Virus record (IMG/VR): IMGVR_UViG_3300029258_003820
Span: 1-32,424 of that record
DNA from: a virus
Strand: one strand, 5' to 3'
DNA length: 32,424 bases
Part shown: one piece after another, positions 1-8,836 of the stretch
How the letters are laid out: each line of letters opens with the position of its first letter
How positions within the stretch are numbered: position 1 is the first letter of the stretch
Translations under genes and position numbers: made by a program
Notes under the pieces: model-generated
Databases searched by the model: none
What the model saw: the letters and a program-made list of their open reading frames with translations, nothing else
Told to the model about the DNA's origin: nothing

Positions 1-321
1 CTGTCTAAGGATGTTATTAAATCTAAGATGCTTGGCTCACAGATTACTGAGAATGATCGGGCCTATATGGTTGCTCTCGGTGCCGGACCAAATTTAAAAG
101 TAGGGTTATCTTCACCTGAAGCATTGTTGGAAGCTGTAGAAAGGGCCAGAAAAATCTTAAATAAGCTTGTTAAGATTGATGAAAGGCCAGGTAATAGTGG
201 TGGTGCTATAAAACCAAAGGGTTCAGATGGTAACTCTGGTGGGTCAGGTGGTGATGAAATCCCAACCTATGAATTTGATCCCAAGACTGGAAAATTGGTC
301 CTTAAAAAGGGTGGTAATTAA
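1..321 (+). CDS. C-terminal fragment of a phage virion protein (5' end outside window)
   Basis: The reading frame is open from base 1 to the stop at 319-321, and the first internal ATG (28) has no Shine-Dalgarno before it. This is best read as the last 106 codons of a longer gene. The visible part has a helical segment (SPEALLEAVERARKILNKL), then a Gly/Ser-rich linker (NSGGSGGDE), and ends in YEFDPKTGKLVLKKGGN, a tail of the D-P-x-T-G-K-L type often seen at the C-terminus of phage structural proteins. Its stop overlaps the next ATG (TAATG at 319-323), so the two are probably translationally coupled. A virion or DNA-ejection role is inferred from this coupling and position; no domain is recognised. 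Confidence 0.55.
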   Translation: MSKDVIKSKMLGSQITENDRAYMVALGAGPNLKVGLSSPEALLEAVERARKILNKLVKIDERPGNSGGAIKPKGSDGNSGGSGGDEIPTYEFDPKTGKLVLKKGGN

Positions 322-2312
322 TGGGAAATGTAATTAAGGAAATTAATATAAACGGTGTTATAAAGGAGATAAGAGTCCCAGATAAGGCCTCACAAGAACA
401 AATAACAGATTTGGTTAATGATTTGTATTCTAATCAGAAACCGCCAGCTATTAAACCCACCCCTAAACCTGAGCCACCGATTGCAACAGGAATGGGTCTA
501 TTAAGTGGTCCTGCTGCGTGGGGTAAAGGTCTGATTAAATCTGGTGAGGATGTCATAGAGGCCCATAAACAGCCTCTATCTGCGGGTAATGTGCTTCATA
601 CTCTCGGACAGGATGCTAAGCTTGTTGGGGATGTTATAGCTACTCCTTTAACTCTGCCTGGTCAGGTACTTGCTAAAAGTTTCCCAAGAGCTACAGAATC
701 TATTAAGGGTGGTATAGGTGCTACCTTAGGAGCTATTGCAAATACTAAAATGAGTGGTTGGAAAAATCAGCCAGAGACTATAGAGGCAGCACCAACACTT
801 GGTCAGGTTGCTTCAGGAAAGTATAAGGCTATACCTCCTTCTATAAGAAGAGGAGTTGGAGACCTGTTAAATATTGCTTCTGTAACACCTATGGGTAAGG
901 GAGCTCAGGGTTTAAGAGCTACTCCAATGTTCATGGCAGCAAAGGCTCCCTATAAATTGGCATCAAAAGGTATTGAAAAAACAGCTGAGATTTTTCCTAA
1001 AAATATGGCCCCCAACATAAAGACCACTGCGAGAGTTGTAGAAGACCCTATTAAGGCATTGGGGGTCTTGTCTTTACAGCCTAAGGTTGCAGAATATATA
1101 GAAAACGCAAAAAATGCCGTGTCAATAGAAAACCTACCTGGTGACATATCAAAAATAAAAACAAAAAATCTAACAAAAACAATAGTTGAAGAGGGGCTAC
1201 ATGGTGATATAGGTAACCCGGAAAAATTATTCATTAATGCAAGGAAAAAAGCGGATGAGTATGCACATGAGGCTTTTTCCGATGCAGCCAAGGAAGGGAC
1301 TATTTTAGCTAAATCTCCGGTACAAGCTGGTATAGATAATGTTAATAAATGGTTATCTGAGGGGAATGCTCCTGGCGGAAACACTAAACTCATTAATAAT
1401 GCTTTGAAACAGGTATCAGAAGATATGATTCAGCGTGGGTATGGTGGTGATATACTGTCACCCGAAATGGCTTTTAACTTTAAAAGGGATCTTAGTGTTG
1501 ATTGGAAAGCTGGTACATCAATAAAAGATTCAGAATCAGCTAAAAATCAGGTACGAAAGCTTATGTACTACGGGGCGGATAATTTAATAGATAAACCAGA
1601 GATTAGAAAACAACTAAAAAAATCTGCTGATCTTTATAAGTTAATGGACGTTTTACAGGGTCAGAAAAAAGCTCCTATTACTGCAATGTCTGCTGTTAAA
1701 GCTGCATCTGTAGCGGCACCAACTGCTTTAGTCGGTGGTGCCGCTCCTTTTTCTCGTGTATTAGGTGATATACCTCCACCAATATTAGCTGGTTTAGGCC
1801 TTTTTGGGGCTGCTGGAGCAGGTACTTACCATGGTGTAAAAAGTGGTCAGCTTGGGAAGGGTTTGATTATGTTAAGTGACTTTGGTGGTCCTGTAAAGAT
1901 TCCAAAGAAGTCTCAAAACTTTCCTAAATTTGCTTTAGATTATAAAAAAAATCAACAATTAAAACAGATGTCTCCCAAAAAGGCAACTAAACTATATGAA
2001 ATTATGAGTAGAGATGTTAATAAGGAGTTGGTATTACAGAAAGAAAAAGTTCTTGATATGAAGGCAAATCCCAAGACTTATTGGGATGATTATTCAAAGG
2101 AATTGAAAAAACTTCAGAAACTTGAGGCTGAAAAGGACCTAATTGAATATGTTAAGAGGGCTAAAGAAGTCTCTAAATCTGTAGGAACTGATAAAAAAAT
2201 GATTGCTTTGGATGAATTCAGTAAGGCACCTAAAGTACCTGTTAAAAAGAAAAATACCAGATACATGAAAACTAATGAGTCTTCTTGGACTGATAGAGTC
2301 AACCCTTATTAA
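321..2312 (+). CDS. Putative DNA ejection / internal virion protein
   Basis: This is a 663-residue protein. The N-terminus (INGVIKEIRVPDKASQEQI) resembles the short beta-hairpin module, with a consensus like V-x-A-P-D-G-A-T-Q-E-E, found at the start of many phage ejection proteins and virion transglycosylases. A Pro-rich linker follows (about residues 39-52). The middle is rich in Ala, Gly and Lys helices, with a hydrophobic Ala/Gly stretch near residues 455-510 that could insert into a membrane. The C-terminal 150 residues are highly charged. It starts on the stop of the preceding gene and lies just before the tailspike, a place where P22-like phages carry ejection genes. I saw no catalytic motif. 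The base composition is AT-richer and poorer in GGTC/GACC than the genes that follow, which suggests separate ancestry. Confidence 0.5.
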   Translation: MGNVIKEININGVIKEIRVPDKASQEQITDLVNDLYSNQKPPAIKPTPKPEPPIATGMGLLSGPAAWGKGLIKSGEDVIEAHKQPLSAGNVLHTLGQDAKLVGDVIATPLTLPGQVLAKSFPRATESIKGGIGATLGAIANTKMSGWKNQPETIEAAPTLGQVASGKYKAIPPSIRRGVGDLLNIASVTPMGKGAQGLRATPMFMAAKAPYKLASKGIEKTAEIFPKNMAPNIKTTARVVEDPIKALGVLSLQPKVAEYIENAKNAVSIENLPGDISKIKTKNLTKTIVEEGLHGDIGNPEKLFINARKKADEYAHEAFSDAAKEGTILAKSPVQAGIDNVNKWLSEGNAPGGNTKLINNALKQVSEDMIQRGYGGDILSPEMAFNFKRDLSVDWKAGTSIKDSESAKNQVRKLMYYGADNLIDKPEIRKQLKKSADLYKLMDVLQGQKKAPITAMSAVKAASVAAPTALVGGAAPFSRVLGDIPPPILAGLGLFGAAGAGTYHGVKSGQLGKGLIMLSDFGGPVKIPKKSQNFPKFALDYKKNQQLKQMSPKKATKLYEIMSRDVNKELVLQKEKVLDMKANPKTYWDDYSKELKKLQKLEAEKDLIEYVKRAKEVSKSVGTDKKMIALDEFSKAPKVPVKKKNTRYMKTNESSWTDRVNPY

Positions 2313-2355
2313 AAAATTTAAAGTAAAGAAAAATGAAGAATAAAGGAGCTAAATA

Positions 2356-4677
2356 ATGTCAAACGCAAATTTGGGAGCAACACCGTACCACACAGTGGTA
2401 GATACCAACGGCATCCCGGTCTCAGGCGCTAAAATTTACACATATACTGCAGACTCAAATGACCCCAAGGTTACATACACTGATTATGATTCTGGAGTCG
2501 AACAGACCAATCCTATCGTAGCTGATAGTGCCGGTCGGTTTGAGTTATGGCTCGGGGGTGGGTTATATAAATTAGTATACAAAGACTCGGATGATGTTAC
2601 CATCCGTACCATTGATAATGTCGGGACCGGGTCTGGTGGCGATACGGCAGTAATGACAGTACAGACTATTACCGGGTCAGAGGACTCACTTAAAAGCCTG
2701 TCTGAGGGCGTTGTAGGGTCAGTCGTGGCTCTGGGATACCGTACTGCCGGTGATGGTGGTGGTGGCCTGTTTAGATGGTCTGACGGGTCCTCTGGAGGAG
2801 ATGATGGGGCAGTAGTAGACGGTAATACTACTTACACGTCCGGAAGATGGGTCCGGGTCATTGAGGATACAGTTAATCCGAGATGGTGGGGAGCATATGG
2901 TGACGGGTCAGATGATAAAGATTTTATTGATGCAGCGGTCTGGTATGCGCGGGAAAATGGGAAATCAATGTTTCTCCCGGAGGGTACTTATAGATTATCA
3001 AGTGACACGACATTTACTGACGTTACTGTAATTTTTGATCCAAAGGCGATCATAGCGGTCAATAATTTTCGGCCAGATATTGATGTCGTGATTAATGACT
3101 CTAACCAGCATTTTTCCTGCAGTATTGGGACCGCTCCTATACTACATGTACCCGGTGTCCGTCCGGAATGGTTTGGGGCCACAACAAACGAAGAGGCCGC
3201 AGCTGAGACCTACTTTGATTTTGCTATGCAAGCGGCGGCGGGGGATGTCTTGTTATCCGATGGTACCTATACTGTTGATGACGTGATCACCCCGGTATCT
3301 AATGTAACGCTTAGAGGTATGGGTAATGCTACAACAATAGAGCCTTCCCTTGGATTTTCCGGAGACTGGATTATGGATGGTTCAGTCAATAACTTCTCAG
3401 TCCGAGATTTTGAGTTAAAATCTCAATATGCGGCCAATACGGATGGATTGAGACTGAGCGGTAATGATATTGTAATCGAGCGTATAAAGTTTGATTCTCA
3501 CCCCTATTCTGCCATTAATATCGGTGGTAATGCAGGGTCAGATACAAAAAATATAGCAATCCGTAACAATAGATTTGTTGATTGCGCATCGGCGGAAACT
3601 GACCCGGTCATATTGCTCGAGTCCGGATCTAATATTGATATCCATGACAATGTTATAGAGATGACCGATGAGTTAACCATACCTGATTATGCAATTAAAC
3701 TTGATCGTAACAGTTACACATTATCGGACGTTACAATCAGGGATAACAGGATCAAGGGGTATGCCTCTGGTGTCAAGATGGAGAGTGATAACTCCCCAGA
3801 CGGTAATGTTATTATCCGGGATAATGATGTAGAGGTCTGTAATGATTCTGCTACCGGAATTGGGATTAATCTCAAGGTTAATACTACTGACAATGTCCAA
3901 TCATATGTAGTGTCCAACAATAATCTTTACTCATCTGAGGATGACGCGATTGGTATTAAGTTTGATTCTTTGACCTCTCCGATATACTGTGATGGTAATA
4001 GTATTAATTTACCTGGTACGGCCTCGGTCGGTATCAGCGAGGAGAGTCTTACATCTGATACATCATACGGCACCAATTTTATTGATGCATCTGATAAGTA
4101 TCTTACGAGCTCATCCAGATATTGTTATTTGGGAACTGATGTAAGGACCGAGATTGATGGTAGTAATACAACAGTTTATGGTGATATGACAGTGACCGGA
4201 GATATGGCAGTTGATGGTGATATTAGCTTTGGTAACCTTTCTGCCGATACTCTAACATCTATTGGTGATGTGACTTCATCTACTGGTAACTTTGTAGCGG
4301 TCGAGGGTGGCTTGTCCCTGGGTCTATTAGGGGATGCTCTGAAAATAGCACATAACTCTATCGTACAGGCTTCTGGAACTGGTCCATTCACTGCCGATAC
4401 CACAGGGTGCGTCGGTTCAATAGGTATACCTAATGTGGCAAGCAATGAAGGAACAGGCTCCCACAGATACCTAACCATGAGAAATCCTATATTAAAAACT
4501 GATTCTTGGGTCCAGGTTACGTCTTACATCCAAGACGATGATTATGTGGCATCAACGTCAACTTGGACGGTACAACCTTCCAGCTTGGTTGACGGTACAA
4601 TGACCTTTTATGTTTTCCAGTACAATGGATCCAATGCTGCTACTGATATGACAGCTACTTACATGATAATAAATTAA
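2356..4677 (+). CDS. Tailspike with right-handed beta-helix (pectate-lyase-like fold)
   Basis: This 773-residue receptor-binding protein probably binds and may cleave a surface polysaccharide. Residues 1-95 look like a virion-binding domain of the kind seen in many tailspikes (a V-x-G-A-K-I-Y-x-Y strand, then TNPIVADSAGRFELWL and YKLVYKD). Two WGA/WFGA motifs (PRWWGAYGDG near 175 and RPEWFGA near 273) mark entries into pectate-lyase-type beta-helix segments. From about 320 to 560 there are regular rungs rich in N, D and I (IAIRNNRF, IDIHDNVIEM, VTIRDNRIKG, VIIRDNDVEV, YVVSNNNLY). The C-terminal ~190 residues are beta-rich and may form the trimer tip. The start has a good AAAGGAG Shine-Dalgarno at 2342-2348. 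Catalytic residues cannot be assigned by eye. Confidence 0.85.
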   Translation: MSNANLGATPYHTVVDTNGIPVSGAKIYTYTADSNDPKVTYTDYDSGVEQTNPIVADSAGRFELWLGGGLYKLVYKDSDDVTIRTIDNVGTGSGGDTAVMTVQTITGSEDSLKSLSEGVVGSVVALGYRTAGDGGGGLFRWSDGSSGGDDGAVVDGNTTYTSGRWVRVIEDTVNPRWWGAYGDGSDDKDFIDAAVWYARENGKSMFLPEGTYRLSSDTTFTDVTVIFDPKAIIAVNNFRPDIDVVINDSNQHFSCSIGTAPILHVPGVRPEWFGATTNEEAAAETYFDFAMQAAAGDVLLSDGTYTVDDVITPVSNVTLRGMGNATTIEPSLGFSGDWIMDGSVNNFSVRDFELKSQYAANTDGLRLSGNDIVIERIKFDSHPYSAINIGGNAGSDTKNIAIRNNRFVDCASAETDPVILLESGSNIDIHDNVIEMTDELTIPDYAIKLDRNSYTLSDVTIRDNRIKGYASGVKMESDNSPDGNVIIRDNDVEVCNDSATGIGINLKVNTTDNVQSYVVSNNNLYSSEDDAIGIKFDSLTSPIYCDGNSINLPGTASVGISEESLTSDTSYGTNFIDASDKYLTSSSRYCYLGTDVRTEIDGSNTTVYGDMTVTGDMAVDGDISFGNLSADTLTSIGDVTSSTGNFVAVEGGLSLGLLGDALKIAHNSIVQASGTGPFTADTTGCVGSIGIPNVASNEGTGSHRYLTMRNPILKTDSWVQVTSYIQDDDYVASTSTWTVQPSSLVDGTMTFYVFQYNGSNAATDMTATYMIIN

Positions 4678-4725
4678 GGTTACATTAATAATCTTACAAT
4701 AATGTGTTGACGAGGAGTTGATGCT

Positions 4726-4998
4726 ATGACAGAAGGTACACATTTACATATAGATTGTGAAGAAGACATTCCGGACCTATGCAAAAATGTCTTCCTCACA
4801 TCGAGAAAATTTTTGGGCATGGTCTGGGTCCTGTCATGCCTACTACTTGGTACCCTTGGTGGATGCCTGACCTGGGCCTTAACCACGAGTAGTAGCGTGG
4901 TTAAACTTGAGGAGGGGCAAAAAGCATGTGTAAGAGATCTGTCCCAAATAAAAAATGAAATTAATACAAAACTCGATATCCTAATTGACCGTAAATAA
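4726..4998 (+). CDS. Small membrane protein with C-terminal coiled coil
   Basis: This 90-residue protein has one clear transmembrane segment at about residues 30-52 (FLGMVWVLSCLLLGTLGGCL). A Cys/His/Asp-rich N-terminus (HLHIDCEEDIPDLC) precedes it. The charged C-terminal part (EEGQKACVRDLSQIKNEIN) looks like a short coiled coil. A GAGGAG Shine-Dalgarno lies just upstream. It sits between the tailspike and the collagen-like fibre. A single membrane span plus a coil is compatible with a holin, hemolysin XhlA-like or spanin-like lysis accessory, but the order is the reverse of XhlA (coil, then span), and no lysis partner was recognised nearby. The function is open. Confidence 0.65.
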   Translation: MTEGTHLHIDCEEDIPDLCKNVFLTSRKFLGMVWVLSCLLLGTLGGCLTWALTTSSSVVKLEEGQKACVRDLSQIKNEINTKLDILIDRK

Positions 4999-5011
4999 GG
5001 TGAGGTAATAA

Positions 5012-7780
5012 ATGAGCGACGAATGTCATGATGCATGTAAGGGTGAGACCGGAATCCAGGGGATCAGAGGCCCTGTAGGACCAACTGGCGATACAGGAGA
5101 TCAAGGTCCTCAAGGGCAATCCGTGCAGGGGCCGAGAGGCGAAAAAGGATCTGTCGGTATGACCGGTGTACGTGGCATTGGGTGTCGAGGTCATACCGGA
5201 GTACAAGGAGAGATTGGGTTAGCCAATTTTTTGGATACCACATCTTTCCCATCCCCGGCCGGAGATCAACCAATACTGATGTGGGATCAGACCGACGAAG
5301 CCTTATATGCAGCATCAAGCGTTTCCGCTGTACCCGAGTGGATACAGATATCAGCGGGGTCAAGTCAAGGTGCTACCGGTATCAATGGCCTGACTGGTAT
5401 TCAAGGTGATCAAGGTGACAAAGGTGTGACCGGTCTTGTCGGTCTCGGAACAACAGGTATTGATGGTATCCAGGGTGACACAGGTATTAAGGGTGATGTT
5501 GGAAATCAAGGTGTGACCGGTCTTATGGGTCATGATGGAGAGACAGGTATTATTGGTCTTACAGGACATACAGGTATCCAAGGTCTCGGCCTGACCGGAT
5601 TACAAGGCATTAAGGGTGATACTGGTATTATTGGATTACAGGGGTTAACCGGTCTTGTAGGACTCGGTATGACTGGTCTGATAGGATTAACTGGCGAGAC
5701 CGGAATCCAAGGTCTACAAGGTCTGACAGGTCTGCAATGTAATCAAGGTGAGACCGGAATCCAAGGACTGACCGGTATCTTAGGTATTGATGGACAAACA
5801 GGTATACAAGGTCTCCAAGGACTGACCGGTATCTTAGGTATTGATGGACAAACAGGTATACAAGGATTAACAGGTGAGACAGGGATATTAGGTCTCCAGG
5901 GAGTTACTGGTCTTGGGGCTGAACAGGTAGCATCAGAAGTACCAATGGATTTTATCGGTACCCCTGGTTATACTGAGGTCCAGGCCTGGAGTAATGGAGT
6001 ACAATCTGCCGGAGTTATAGATGGCGGTGTAATTACTGATGGCGGGTCCGGGACTATTAATATATCTGCTATTGAGGGCATAGTCAAAACGTCTGATAGC
6101 ACAGTAGGTGCCAATGTCTTTTTTGACACGACAGCGGTTACAGGTCTTACTCTGACCGACGAGGTAACAAATTACGTGTCCGTTGATTATAATGGCGGCA
6201 CCCCCATATTAACCGTAGCCACATCAAATACGTCAAACGGCCATACAACTTTTAATCTTGGTAAAGTGTTCCGCGAGGGCACAAGCATTGATATCATTGA
6301 TTCCGGCCTTAATATTTATGATTTCCAAAAGCGCGTGCAACAGCATCATGTCGAGGATGTTGCGCTTGAGTTTACTTCCGGGGCTAAAGTAACTGAGACC
6401 GGTACGCTTAATATAGCTATTTCTGCAGGTGTGTTGTATGCTGGTCTCAACCGTATTGTTACAGACGCAATTGACACGGCAGTAGCAGATGATTTTGAGT
6501 ACTATTACTATACCGGAGCGGCCTGGACCGAGAGCGATGCTACTACAATTAATAACACACAATACAATGACGTTGCAACAGGCTTAGTTGAACTTAATAA
6601 TAACCAGTATGGTGTGCATTGGGTTTACAAGGGGACAAATTCCTCGACCTATGTTATATACGGCCAGGACAGTTATACTCTCAACGATGCGCAAAACGCT
6701 CAACCCCCAGTATCCTTACCAGAGCATGTGTCCGGATTTGGCGTGCTACGGGCAAAAATCATAATCGAAAAAGGGGCTACAGTTTTCACGGAAATCGAAT
6801 CGGTCGAGGACATATCGTTTTCTTCAGGATCTGCTGCCAATCATAACGAATTAGGCGGCCTGCAAGGTGGAATAGCCGACGAATATTATCACTTAACGGC
6901 CGATGAGCATACAAGCATAACCGGTAATCCAACAGGTATTCAAGGCCTCCAGGGTGTGACCGGAATCCAAGGTGACACAGGTATCCAAGGCCTTGGAGTT
7001 ACCGGACTACAAGGTATCAAAGGTGACAGAGGTCTGACAGGGTTTTATGGCCTTACCGGTGTGTATGGTCTCACAGGTGATACGGGTGATACAGGAATCC
7101 AAGGTCCCGTAGGTCCGAGAGGTTTGACAGGATTTTATGGTCTGACCGGGGTATATGGTCTCACAGGTGATCAAGGTGAAACAGGTATTATAGGTCCTGC
7201 AGGTCCGAGAGGTGTGACGGGTTTCTATGGCCTTACCGGTGTGTACGGTCTCCAGGGAGTGACTGGTTTACAGGGTATCCAAGGTGATCAAGGTGACAGA
7301 GGTCTGACAGGATTTTATGGCTTGACCGGAGTCCACGGAGTGACCGGTCTGATAGGCTCTACGGGAGTTATAGGTACTAAGGGTGATAGAGGTCTGACCG
7401 GTTTCTACGGTCTGACCGGCGTATATGGTGAGACTGGATTACAAGGCCTGACTGGTATTACAACACCGGTTAATGTCTATACGACCTCCACGGCCACTAC
7501 TCTGATCCCTGATTGCACATCTTATCATAGATATGTGGTTAATGCTCTTGCTACTGACATGACCGTAGCGGCCCCGACAGGTACCCCATATGACACACAA
7601 TTACAGTGGTTCCGATTTTTGAGTACTACAGATGTTAATCTTGAGTGGAATGCAATCTATGCCGCTGGCGGAGTTGATCTGCCTACGACCGCAACGGACT
7701 CAAAAAATGTGTTTACGGGGGTATCTTATGCATCTGATACAACTAAATGGTACTGTATAGCTCAGGTCTCGGAGGAATAA
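5012..7780 (+). CDS. Large collagen-like tail fibre
   Basis: This 922-residue fibre has a modular build. Residues 10-70 are Gly-X-Y repeats. Residues about 71-117 form a globular insert (WDQTDEALYA, EWIQISAGSSQG). Residues 118-302 are Gly-X-Y repeats that are poor in Pro and rich in Thr, Ile, Leu and Gln. Residues about 303-638 are a beta-rich phage tail domain ending in HNELGGLQGGIADEYYHLT, a motif common in phage tail proteins. Residues 640-815 are Gly-X-Y again, built on an exact 30-residue super-repeat. The C-terminal ~105 residues (LEWNAIYAAGG, LPTTATDSKN, WYCIAQVSEE) resemble a widespread tail-fibre end domain. It is likely a trimeric receptor-binding shaft. One repeat Gly is replaced by Cys (GLQCNQGETG). 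Its stop overlaps the next ATG. Confidence 0.85.
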   Translation: MSDECHDACKGETGIQGIRGPVGPTGDTGDQGPQGQSVQGPRGEKGSVGMTGVRGIGCRGHTGVQGEIGLANFLDTTSFPSPAGDQPILMWDQTDEALYAASSVSAVPEWIQISAGSSQGATGINGLTGIQGDQGDKGVTGLVGLGTTGIDGIQGDTGIKGDVGNQGVTGLMGHDGETGIIGLTGHTGIQGLGLTGLQGIKGDTGIIGLQGLTGLVGLGMTGLIGLTGETGIQGLQGLTGLQCNQGETGIQGLTGILGIDGQTGIQGLQGLTGILGIDGQTGIQGLTGETGILGLQGVTGLGAEQVASEVPMDFIGTPGYTEVQAWSNGVQSAGVIDGGVITDGGSGTINISAIEGIVKTSDSTVGANVFFDTTAVTGLTLTDEVTNYVSVDYNGGTPILTVATSNTSNGHTTFNLGKVFREGTSIDIIDSGLNIYDFQKRVQQHHVEDVALEFTSGAKVTETGTLNIAISAGVLYAGLNRIVTDAIDTAVADDFEYYYYTGAAWTESDATTINNTQYNDVATGLVELNNNQYGVHWVYKGTNSSTYVIYGQDSYTLNDAQNAQPPVSLPEHVSGFGVLRAKIIIEKGATVFTEIESVEDISFSSGSAANHNELGGLQGGIADEYYHLTADEHTSITGNPTGIQGLQGVTGIQGDTGIQGLGVTGLQGIKGDRGLTGFYGLTGVYGLTGDTGDTGIQGPVGPRGLTGFYGLTGVYGLTGDQGETGIIGPAGPRGVTGFYGLTGVYGLQGVTGLQGIQGDQGDRGLTGFYGLTGVHGVTGLIGSTGVIGTKGDRGLTGFYGLTGVYGETGLQGLTGITTPVNVYTTSTATTLIPDCTSYHRYVVNALATDMTVAAPTGTPYDTQLQWFRFLSTTDVNLEWNAIYAAGGVDLPTTATDSKNVFTGVSYASDTTKWYCIAQVSEE
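5761..5865 (+). repeat. 54-bp tandem duplication inside collagen-like fibre gene
   Basis: Bases 5761-5811 recur unchanged at 5815-5865, an offset of 54 bp (18 codons). Each copy encodes Q-G-L-T-G-I-L-G-I-D-G-Q-T-G-I-Q-G. The lack of synonymous change points to a recent slippage or recombination event that lengthens the fibre shaft. Confidence 0.85.
7041..7430 (+). repeat. 30-residue super-repeat array in collagen-like shaft
   Basis: The segment holds five occurrences of G-[LV]-T-G-F-Y-G-L-T-G-V-[YH]-G. The first four are each followed by filler that brings the period to exactly 30 residues (90 bp), ending in GPR or GDR; the fifth is partial. The DNA has diverged between copies while the aromatic positions are kept, so this array is older than the 54-bp and 81-bp duplications. 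Confidence 0.85.
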
Positions 7781-7965
7781 TGGATCAAAAAATATTATTT
7801 ATCAACGATATCAATCAAGCAAACGTAAGCTCTTTTATAAATGTATTAGATATTGATGCTTACTCTTACAATAATTCCGGTAATTTACCCTATGCCTCCA
7901 GGGATGTGACCTCTTATTCTCCGGGTGAATACTCTGCACTTATATACGTTGATGGAGGTGAATAA
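7780..7965 (+). CDS. Small protein between fibre genes, unknown function
   Basis: This is a 61-residue product beginning MDQKILFINDIN. I chose the ATG at 7780 rather than 7747, because it has a strong GGAGG at 7771-7775 and overlaps the stop of the collagen-like fibre (TAATG); the 7747 ATG lies inside the fibre gene with no Shine-Dalgarno. The C-terminus (PGEYSALIYVDGGE) ends in a D-G-G pattern. Its own stop overlaps the next gene. Coupling on both sides suggests it is co-translated with tail proteins and may be an assembly or attachment partner. No domain is recognised. Confidence 0.6.
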   Translation: MDQKILFINDINQANVSSFINVLDIDAYSYNNSGNLPYASRDVTSYSPGEYSALIYVDGGE

Positions 7966-8660
7966 TGGCATTACCATCCCATCAATGGTCAGTATTGTCC
8001 GCAGGGTCTGGTATTAGTAATAATGGTAACTTTAGCGGGACGTTAGAGAACGATATTATTGTGGAATCATTAGCATTGTTTTTTAATACATCACCAGGTG
8101 CTACTGTGCCGGACGGCTATACACAGATTTCTGACGTAACTGTTGGCACGCTTTCTGGTGATACTATACGAATGATTACGGCATGGCGAAGGATTGCTGC
8201 CGATTCGGAAGGTGCGGGGAGTTGGTCAGGGATATCAGGATACAGATTCTTCACAACTACAAACATCAGAGGGTGCAAAACTACCGGGAATCCTTTCGAA
8301 TTTGTAGATGATGGGATATCAACTGGATCCAGTTTGTCGATGGCTTTGTCCACATCAAACTATACGGACATAATGGTACTGCACCACATGGCTACCGAGC
8401 GTGACTTTTCAGGGGAATGGATGGGTGCAAGGGCAAATGCGCAATTGTCAAGCTTAACAGAGCAAACAGACCTGTGTCTACCCACATCTGGTGGGTGTGG
8501 AAGAGGGGCGATTACAGGTACGAGAACCGCAGTTGGATCATTAGGTACTACAACCGTGGCAACAACTACTGATAATATGACGTGGTTAGCGATCCCATTA
8601 CAAAGTACAACATCAACTACAGGTGGTGGTAATAACGGTGGCTTCTTTGCTTTCTTTTAA
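7965..8660 (+). CDS. Tail-associated protein, paralogue of the N-terminal domain of the 28086-30206 protein
   Basis: This 231-residue, beta-rich protein aligns by eye over nearly its whole length with about residues 1-225 of the 706-residue protein at 28086-30206. Shared landmarks are ENDIIVES/EGDIIVES, GYTQIS/DYTQVS, AWRR/AWHR, NIRGC/CIRGC, GNPF/GDPF, GEWMG/GQWMG, NAQL followed by LT, GRGAITG/GRGCVTG and W-x-A-I. The C-terminus is a Gly/Thr/Phe-rich tail (TGGGNNGGFFAFF), where the long paralogue continues into a beta-solenoid. The domain is probably a jelly-roll-like sheet module used in fibres or adhesins. The start overlaps the previous stop (TAATG). The gene converges on a - strand gene and shares a TTAA with its stop codon. 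Confidence 0.75.
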   Translation: MALPSHQWSVLSAGSGISNNGNFSGTLENDIIVESLALFFNTSPGATVPDGYTQISDVTVGTLSGDTIRMITAWRRIAADSEGAGSWSGISGYRFFTTTNIRGCKTTGNPFEFVDDGISTGSSLSMALSTSNYTDIMVLHHMATERDFSGEWMGARANAQLSSLTEQTDLCLPTSGGCGRGAITGTRTAVGSLGTTTVATTTDNMTWLAIPLQSTTSTTGGGNNGGFFAFF

Positions 8661-8836
8661 TTCTTGGGGGTCTGGGCCGCGTTCTTGGCCATGTAATGAA
8701 GCCACTCGGCCTGGAACCTTGCTTGCTCATACTCGAGCTCTCTGACTCTCTCAGACGCTTTTGCGACCTCGAGTTTTGCCAGGGAAATTTTTTCGTGAAA
8801 TGCTGCTAATTCGATTTGATACTTTAGTTCGTCCAT
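8657..8836 (-). CDS. Small coiled-coil protein
   Basis: This 59-residue ORF runs from the ATG at 8836 to the TAA at 8659-8657. GGGAGA lies about 6 bases upstream of the start. The product (MDELKYQIELAAFHEKIS...) is one continuous charged amphipathic helix with E/K/R/A heptads, rich in Glu and Ala, and ends AAQTPKN. Its stop and that of the + strand gene share the palindrome TTAA at 8657-8660, with no terminator between them. It is the last gene of the short leftward locus. The function is unknown; a dimeric coiled-coil scaffold is plausible. Confidence 0.6.
   Translation of the reverse strand: MDELKYQIELAAFHEKISLAKLEVAKASERVRELEYEQARFQAEWLHYMAKNAAQTPKN

Noticed and set aside
950-1393. 147-residue - strand ORF inside the ejection gene
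   Set aside because: Shadow of a long + strand gene; no Shine-Dalgarno or domain.
5360-5581. Collagen-like repeats considered as a CRISPR-like or minisatellite array
   Set aside because: The repeats are in frame, encode Gly-X-Y and vary synonymously, so protein repetition explains them.
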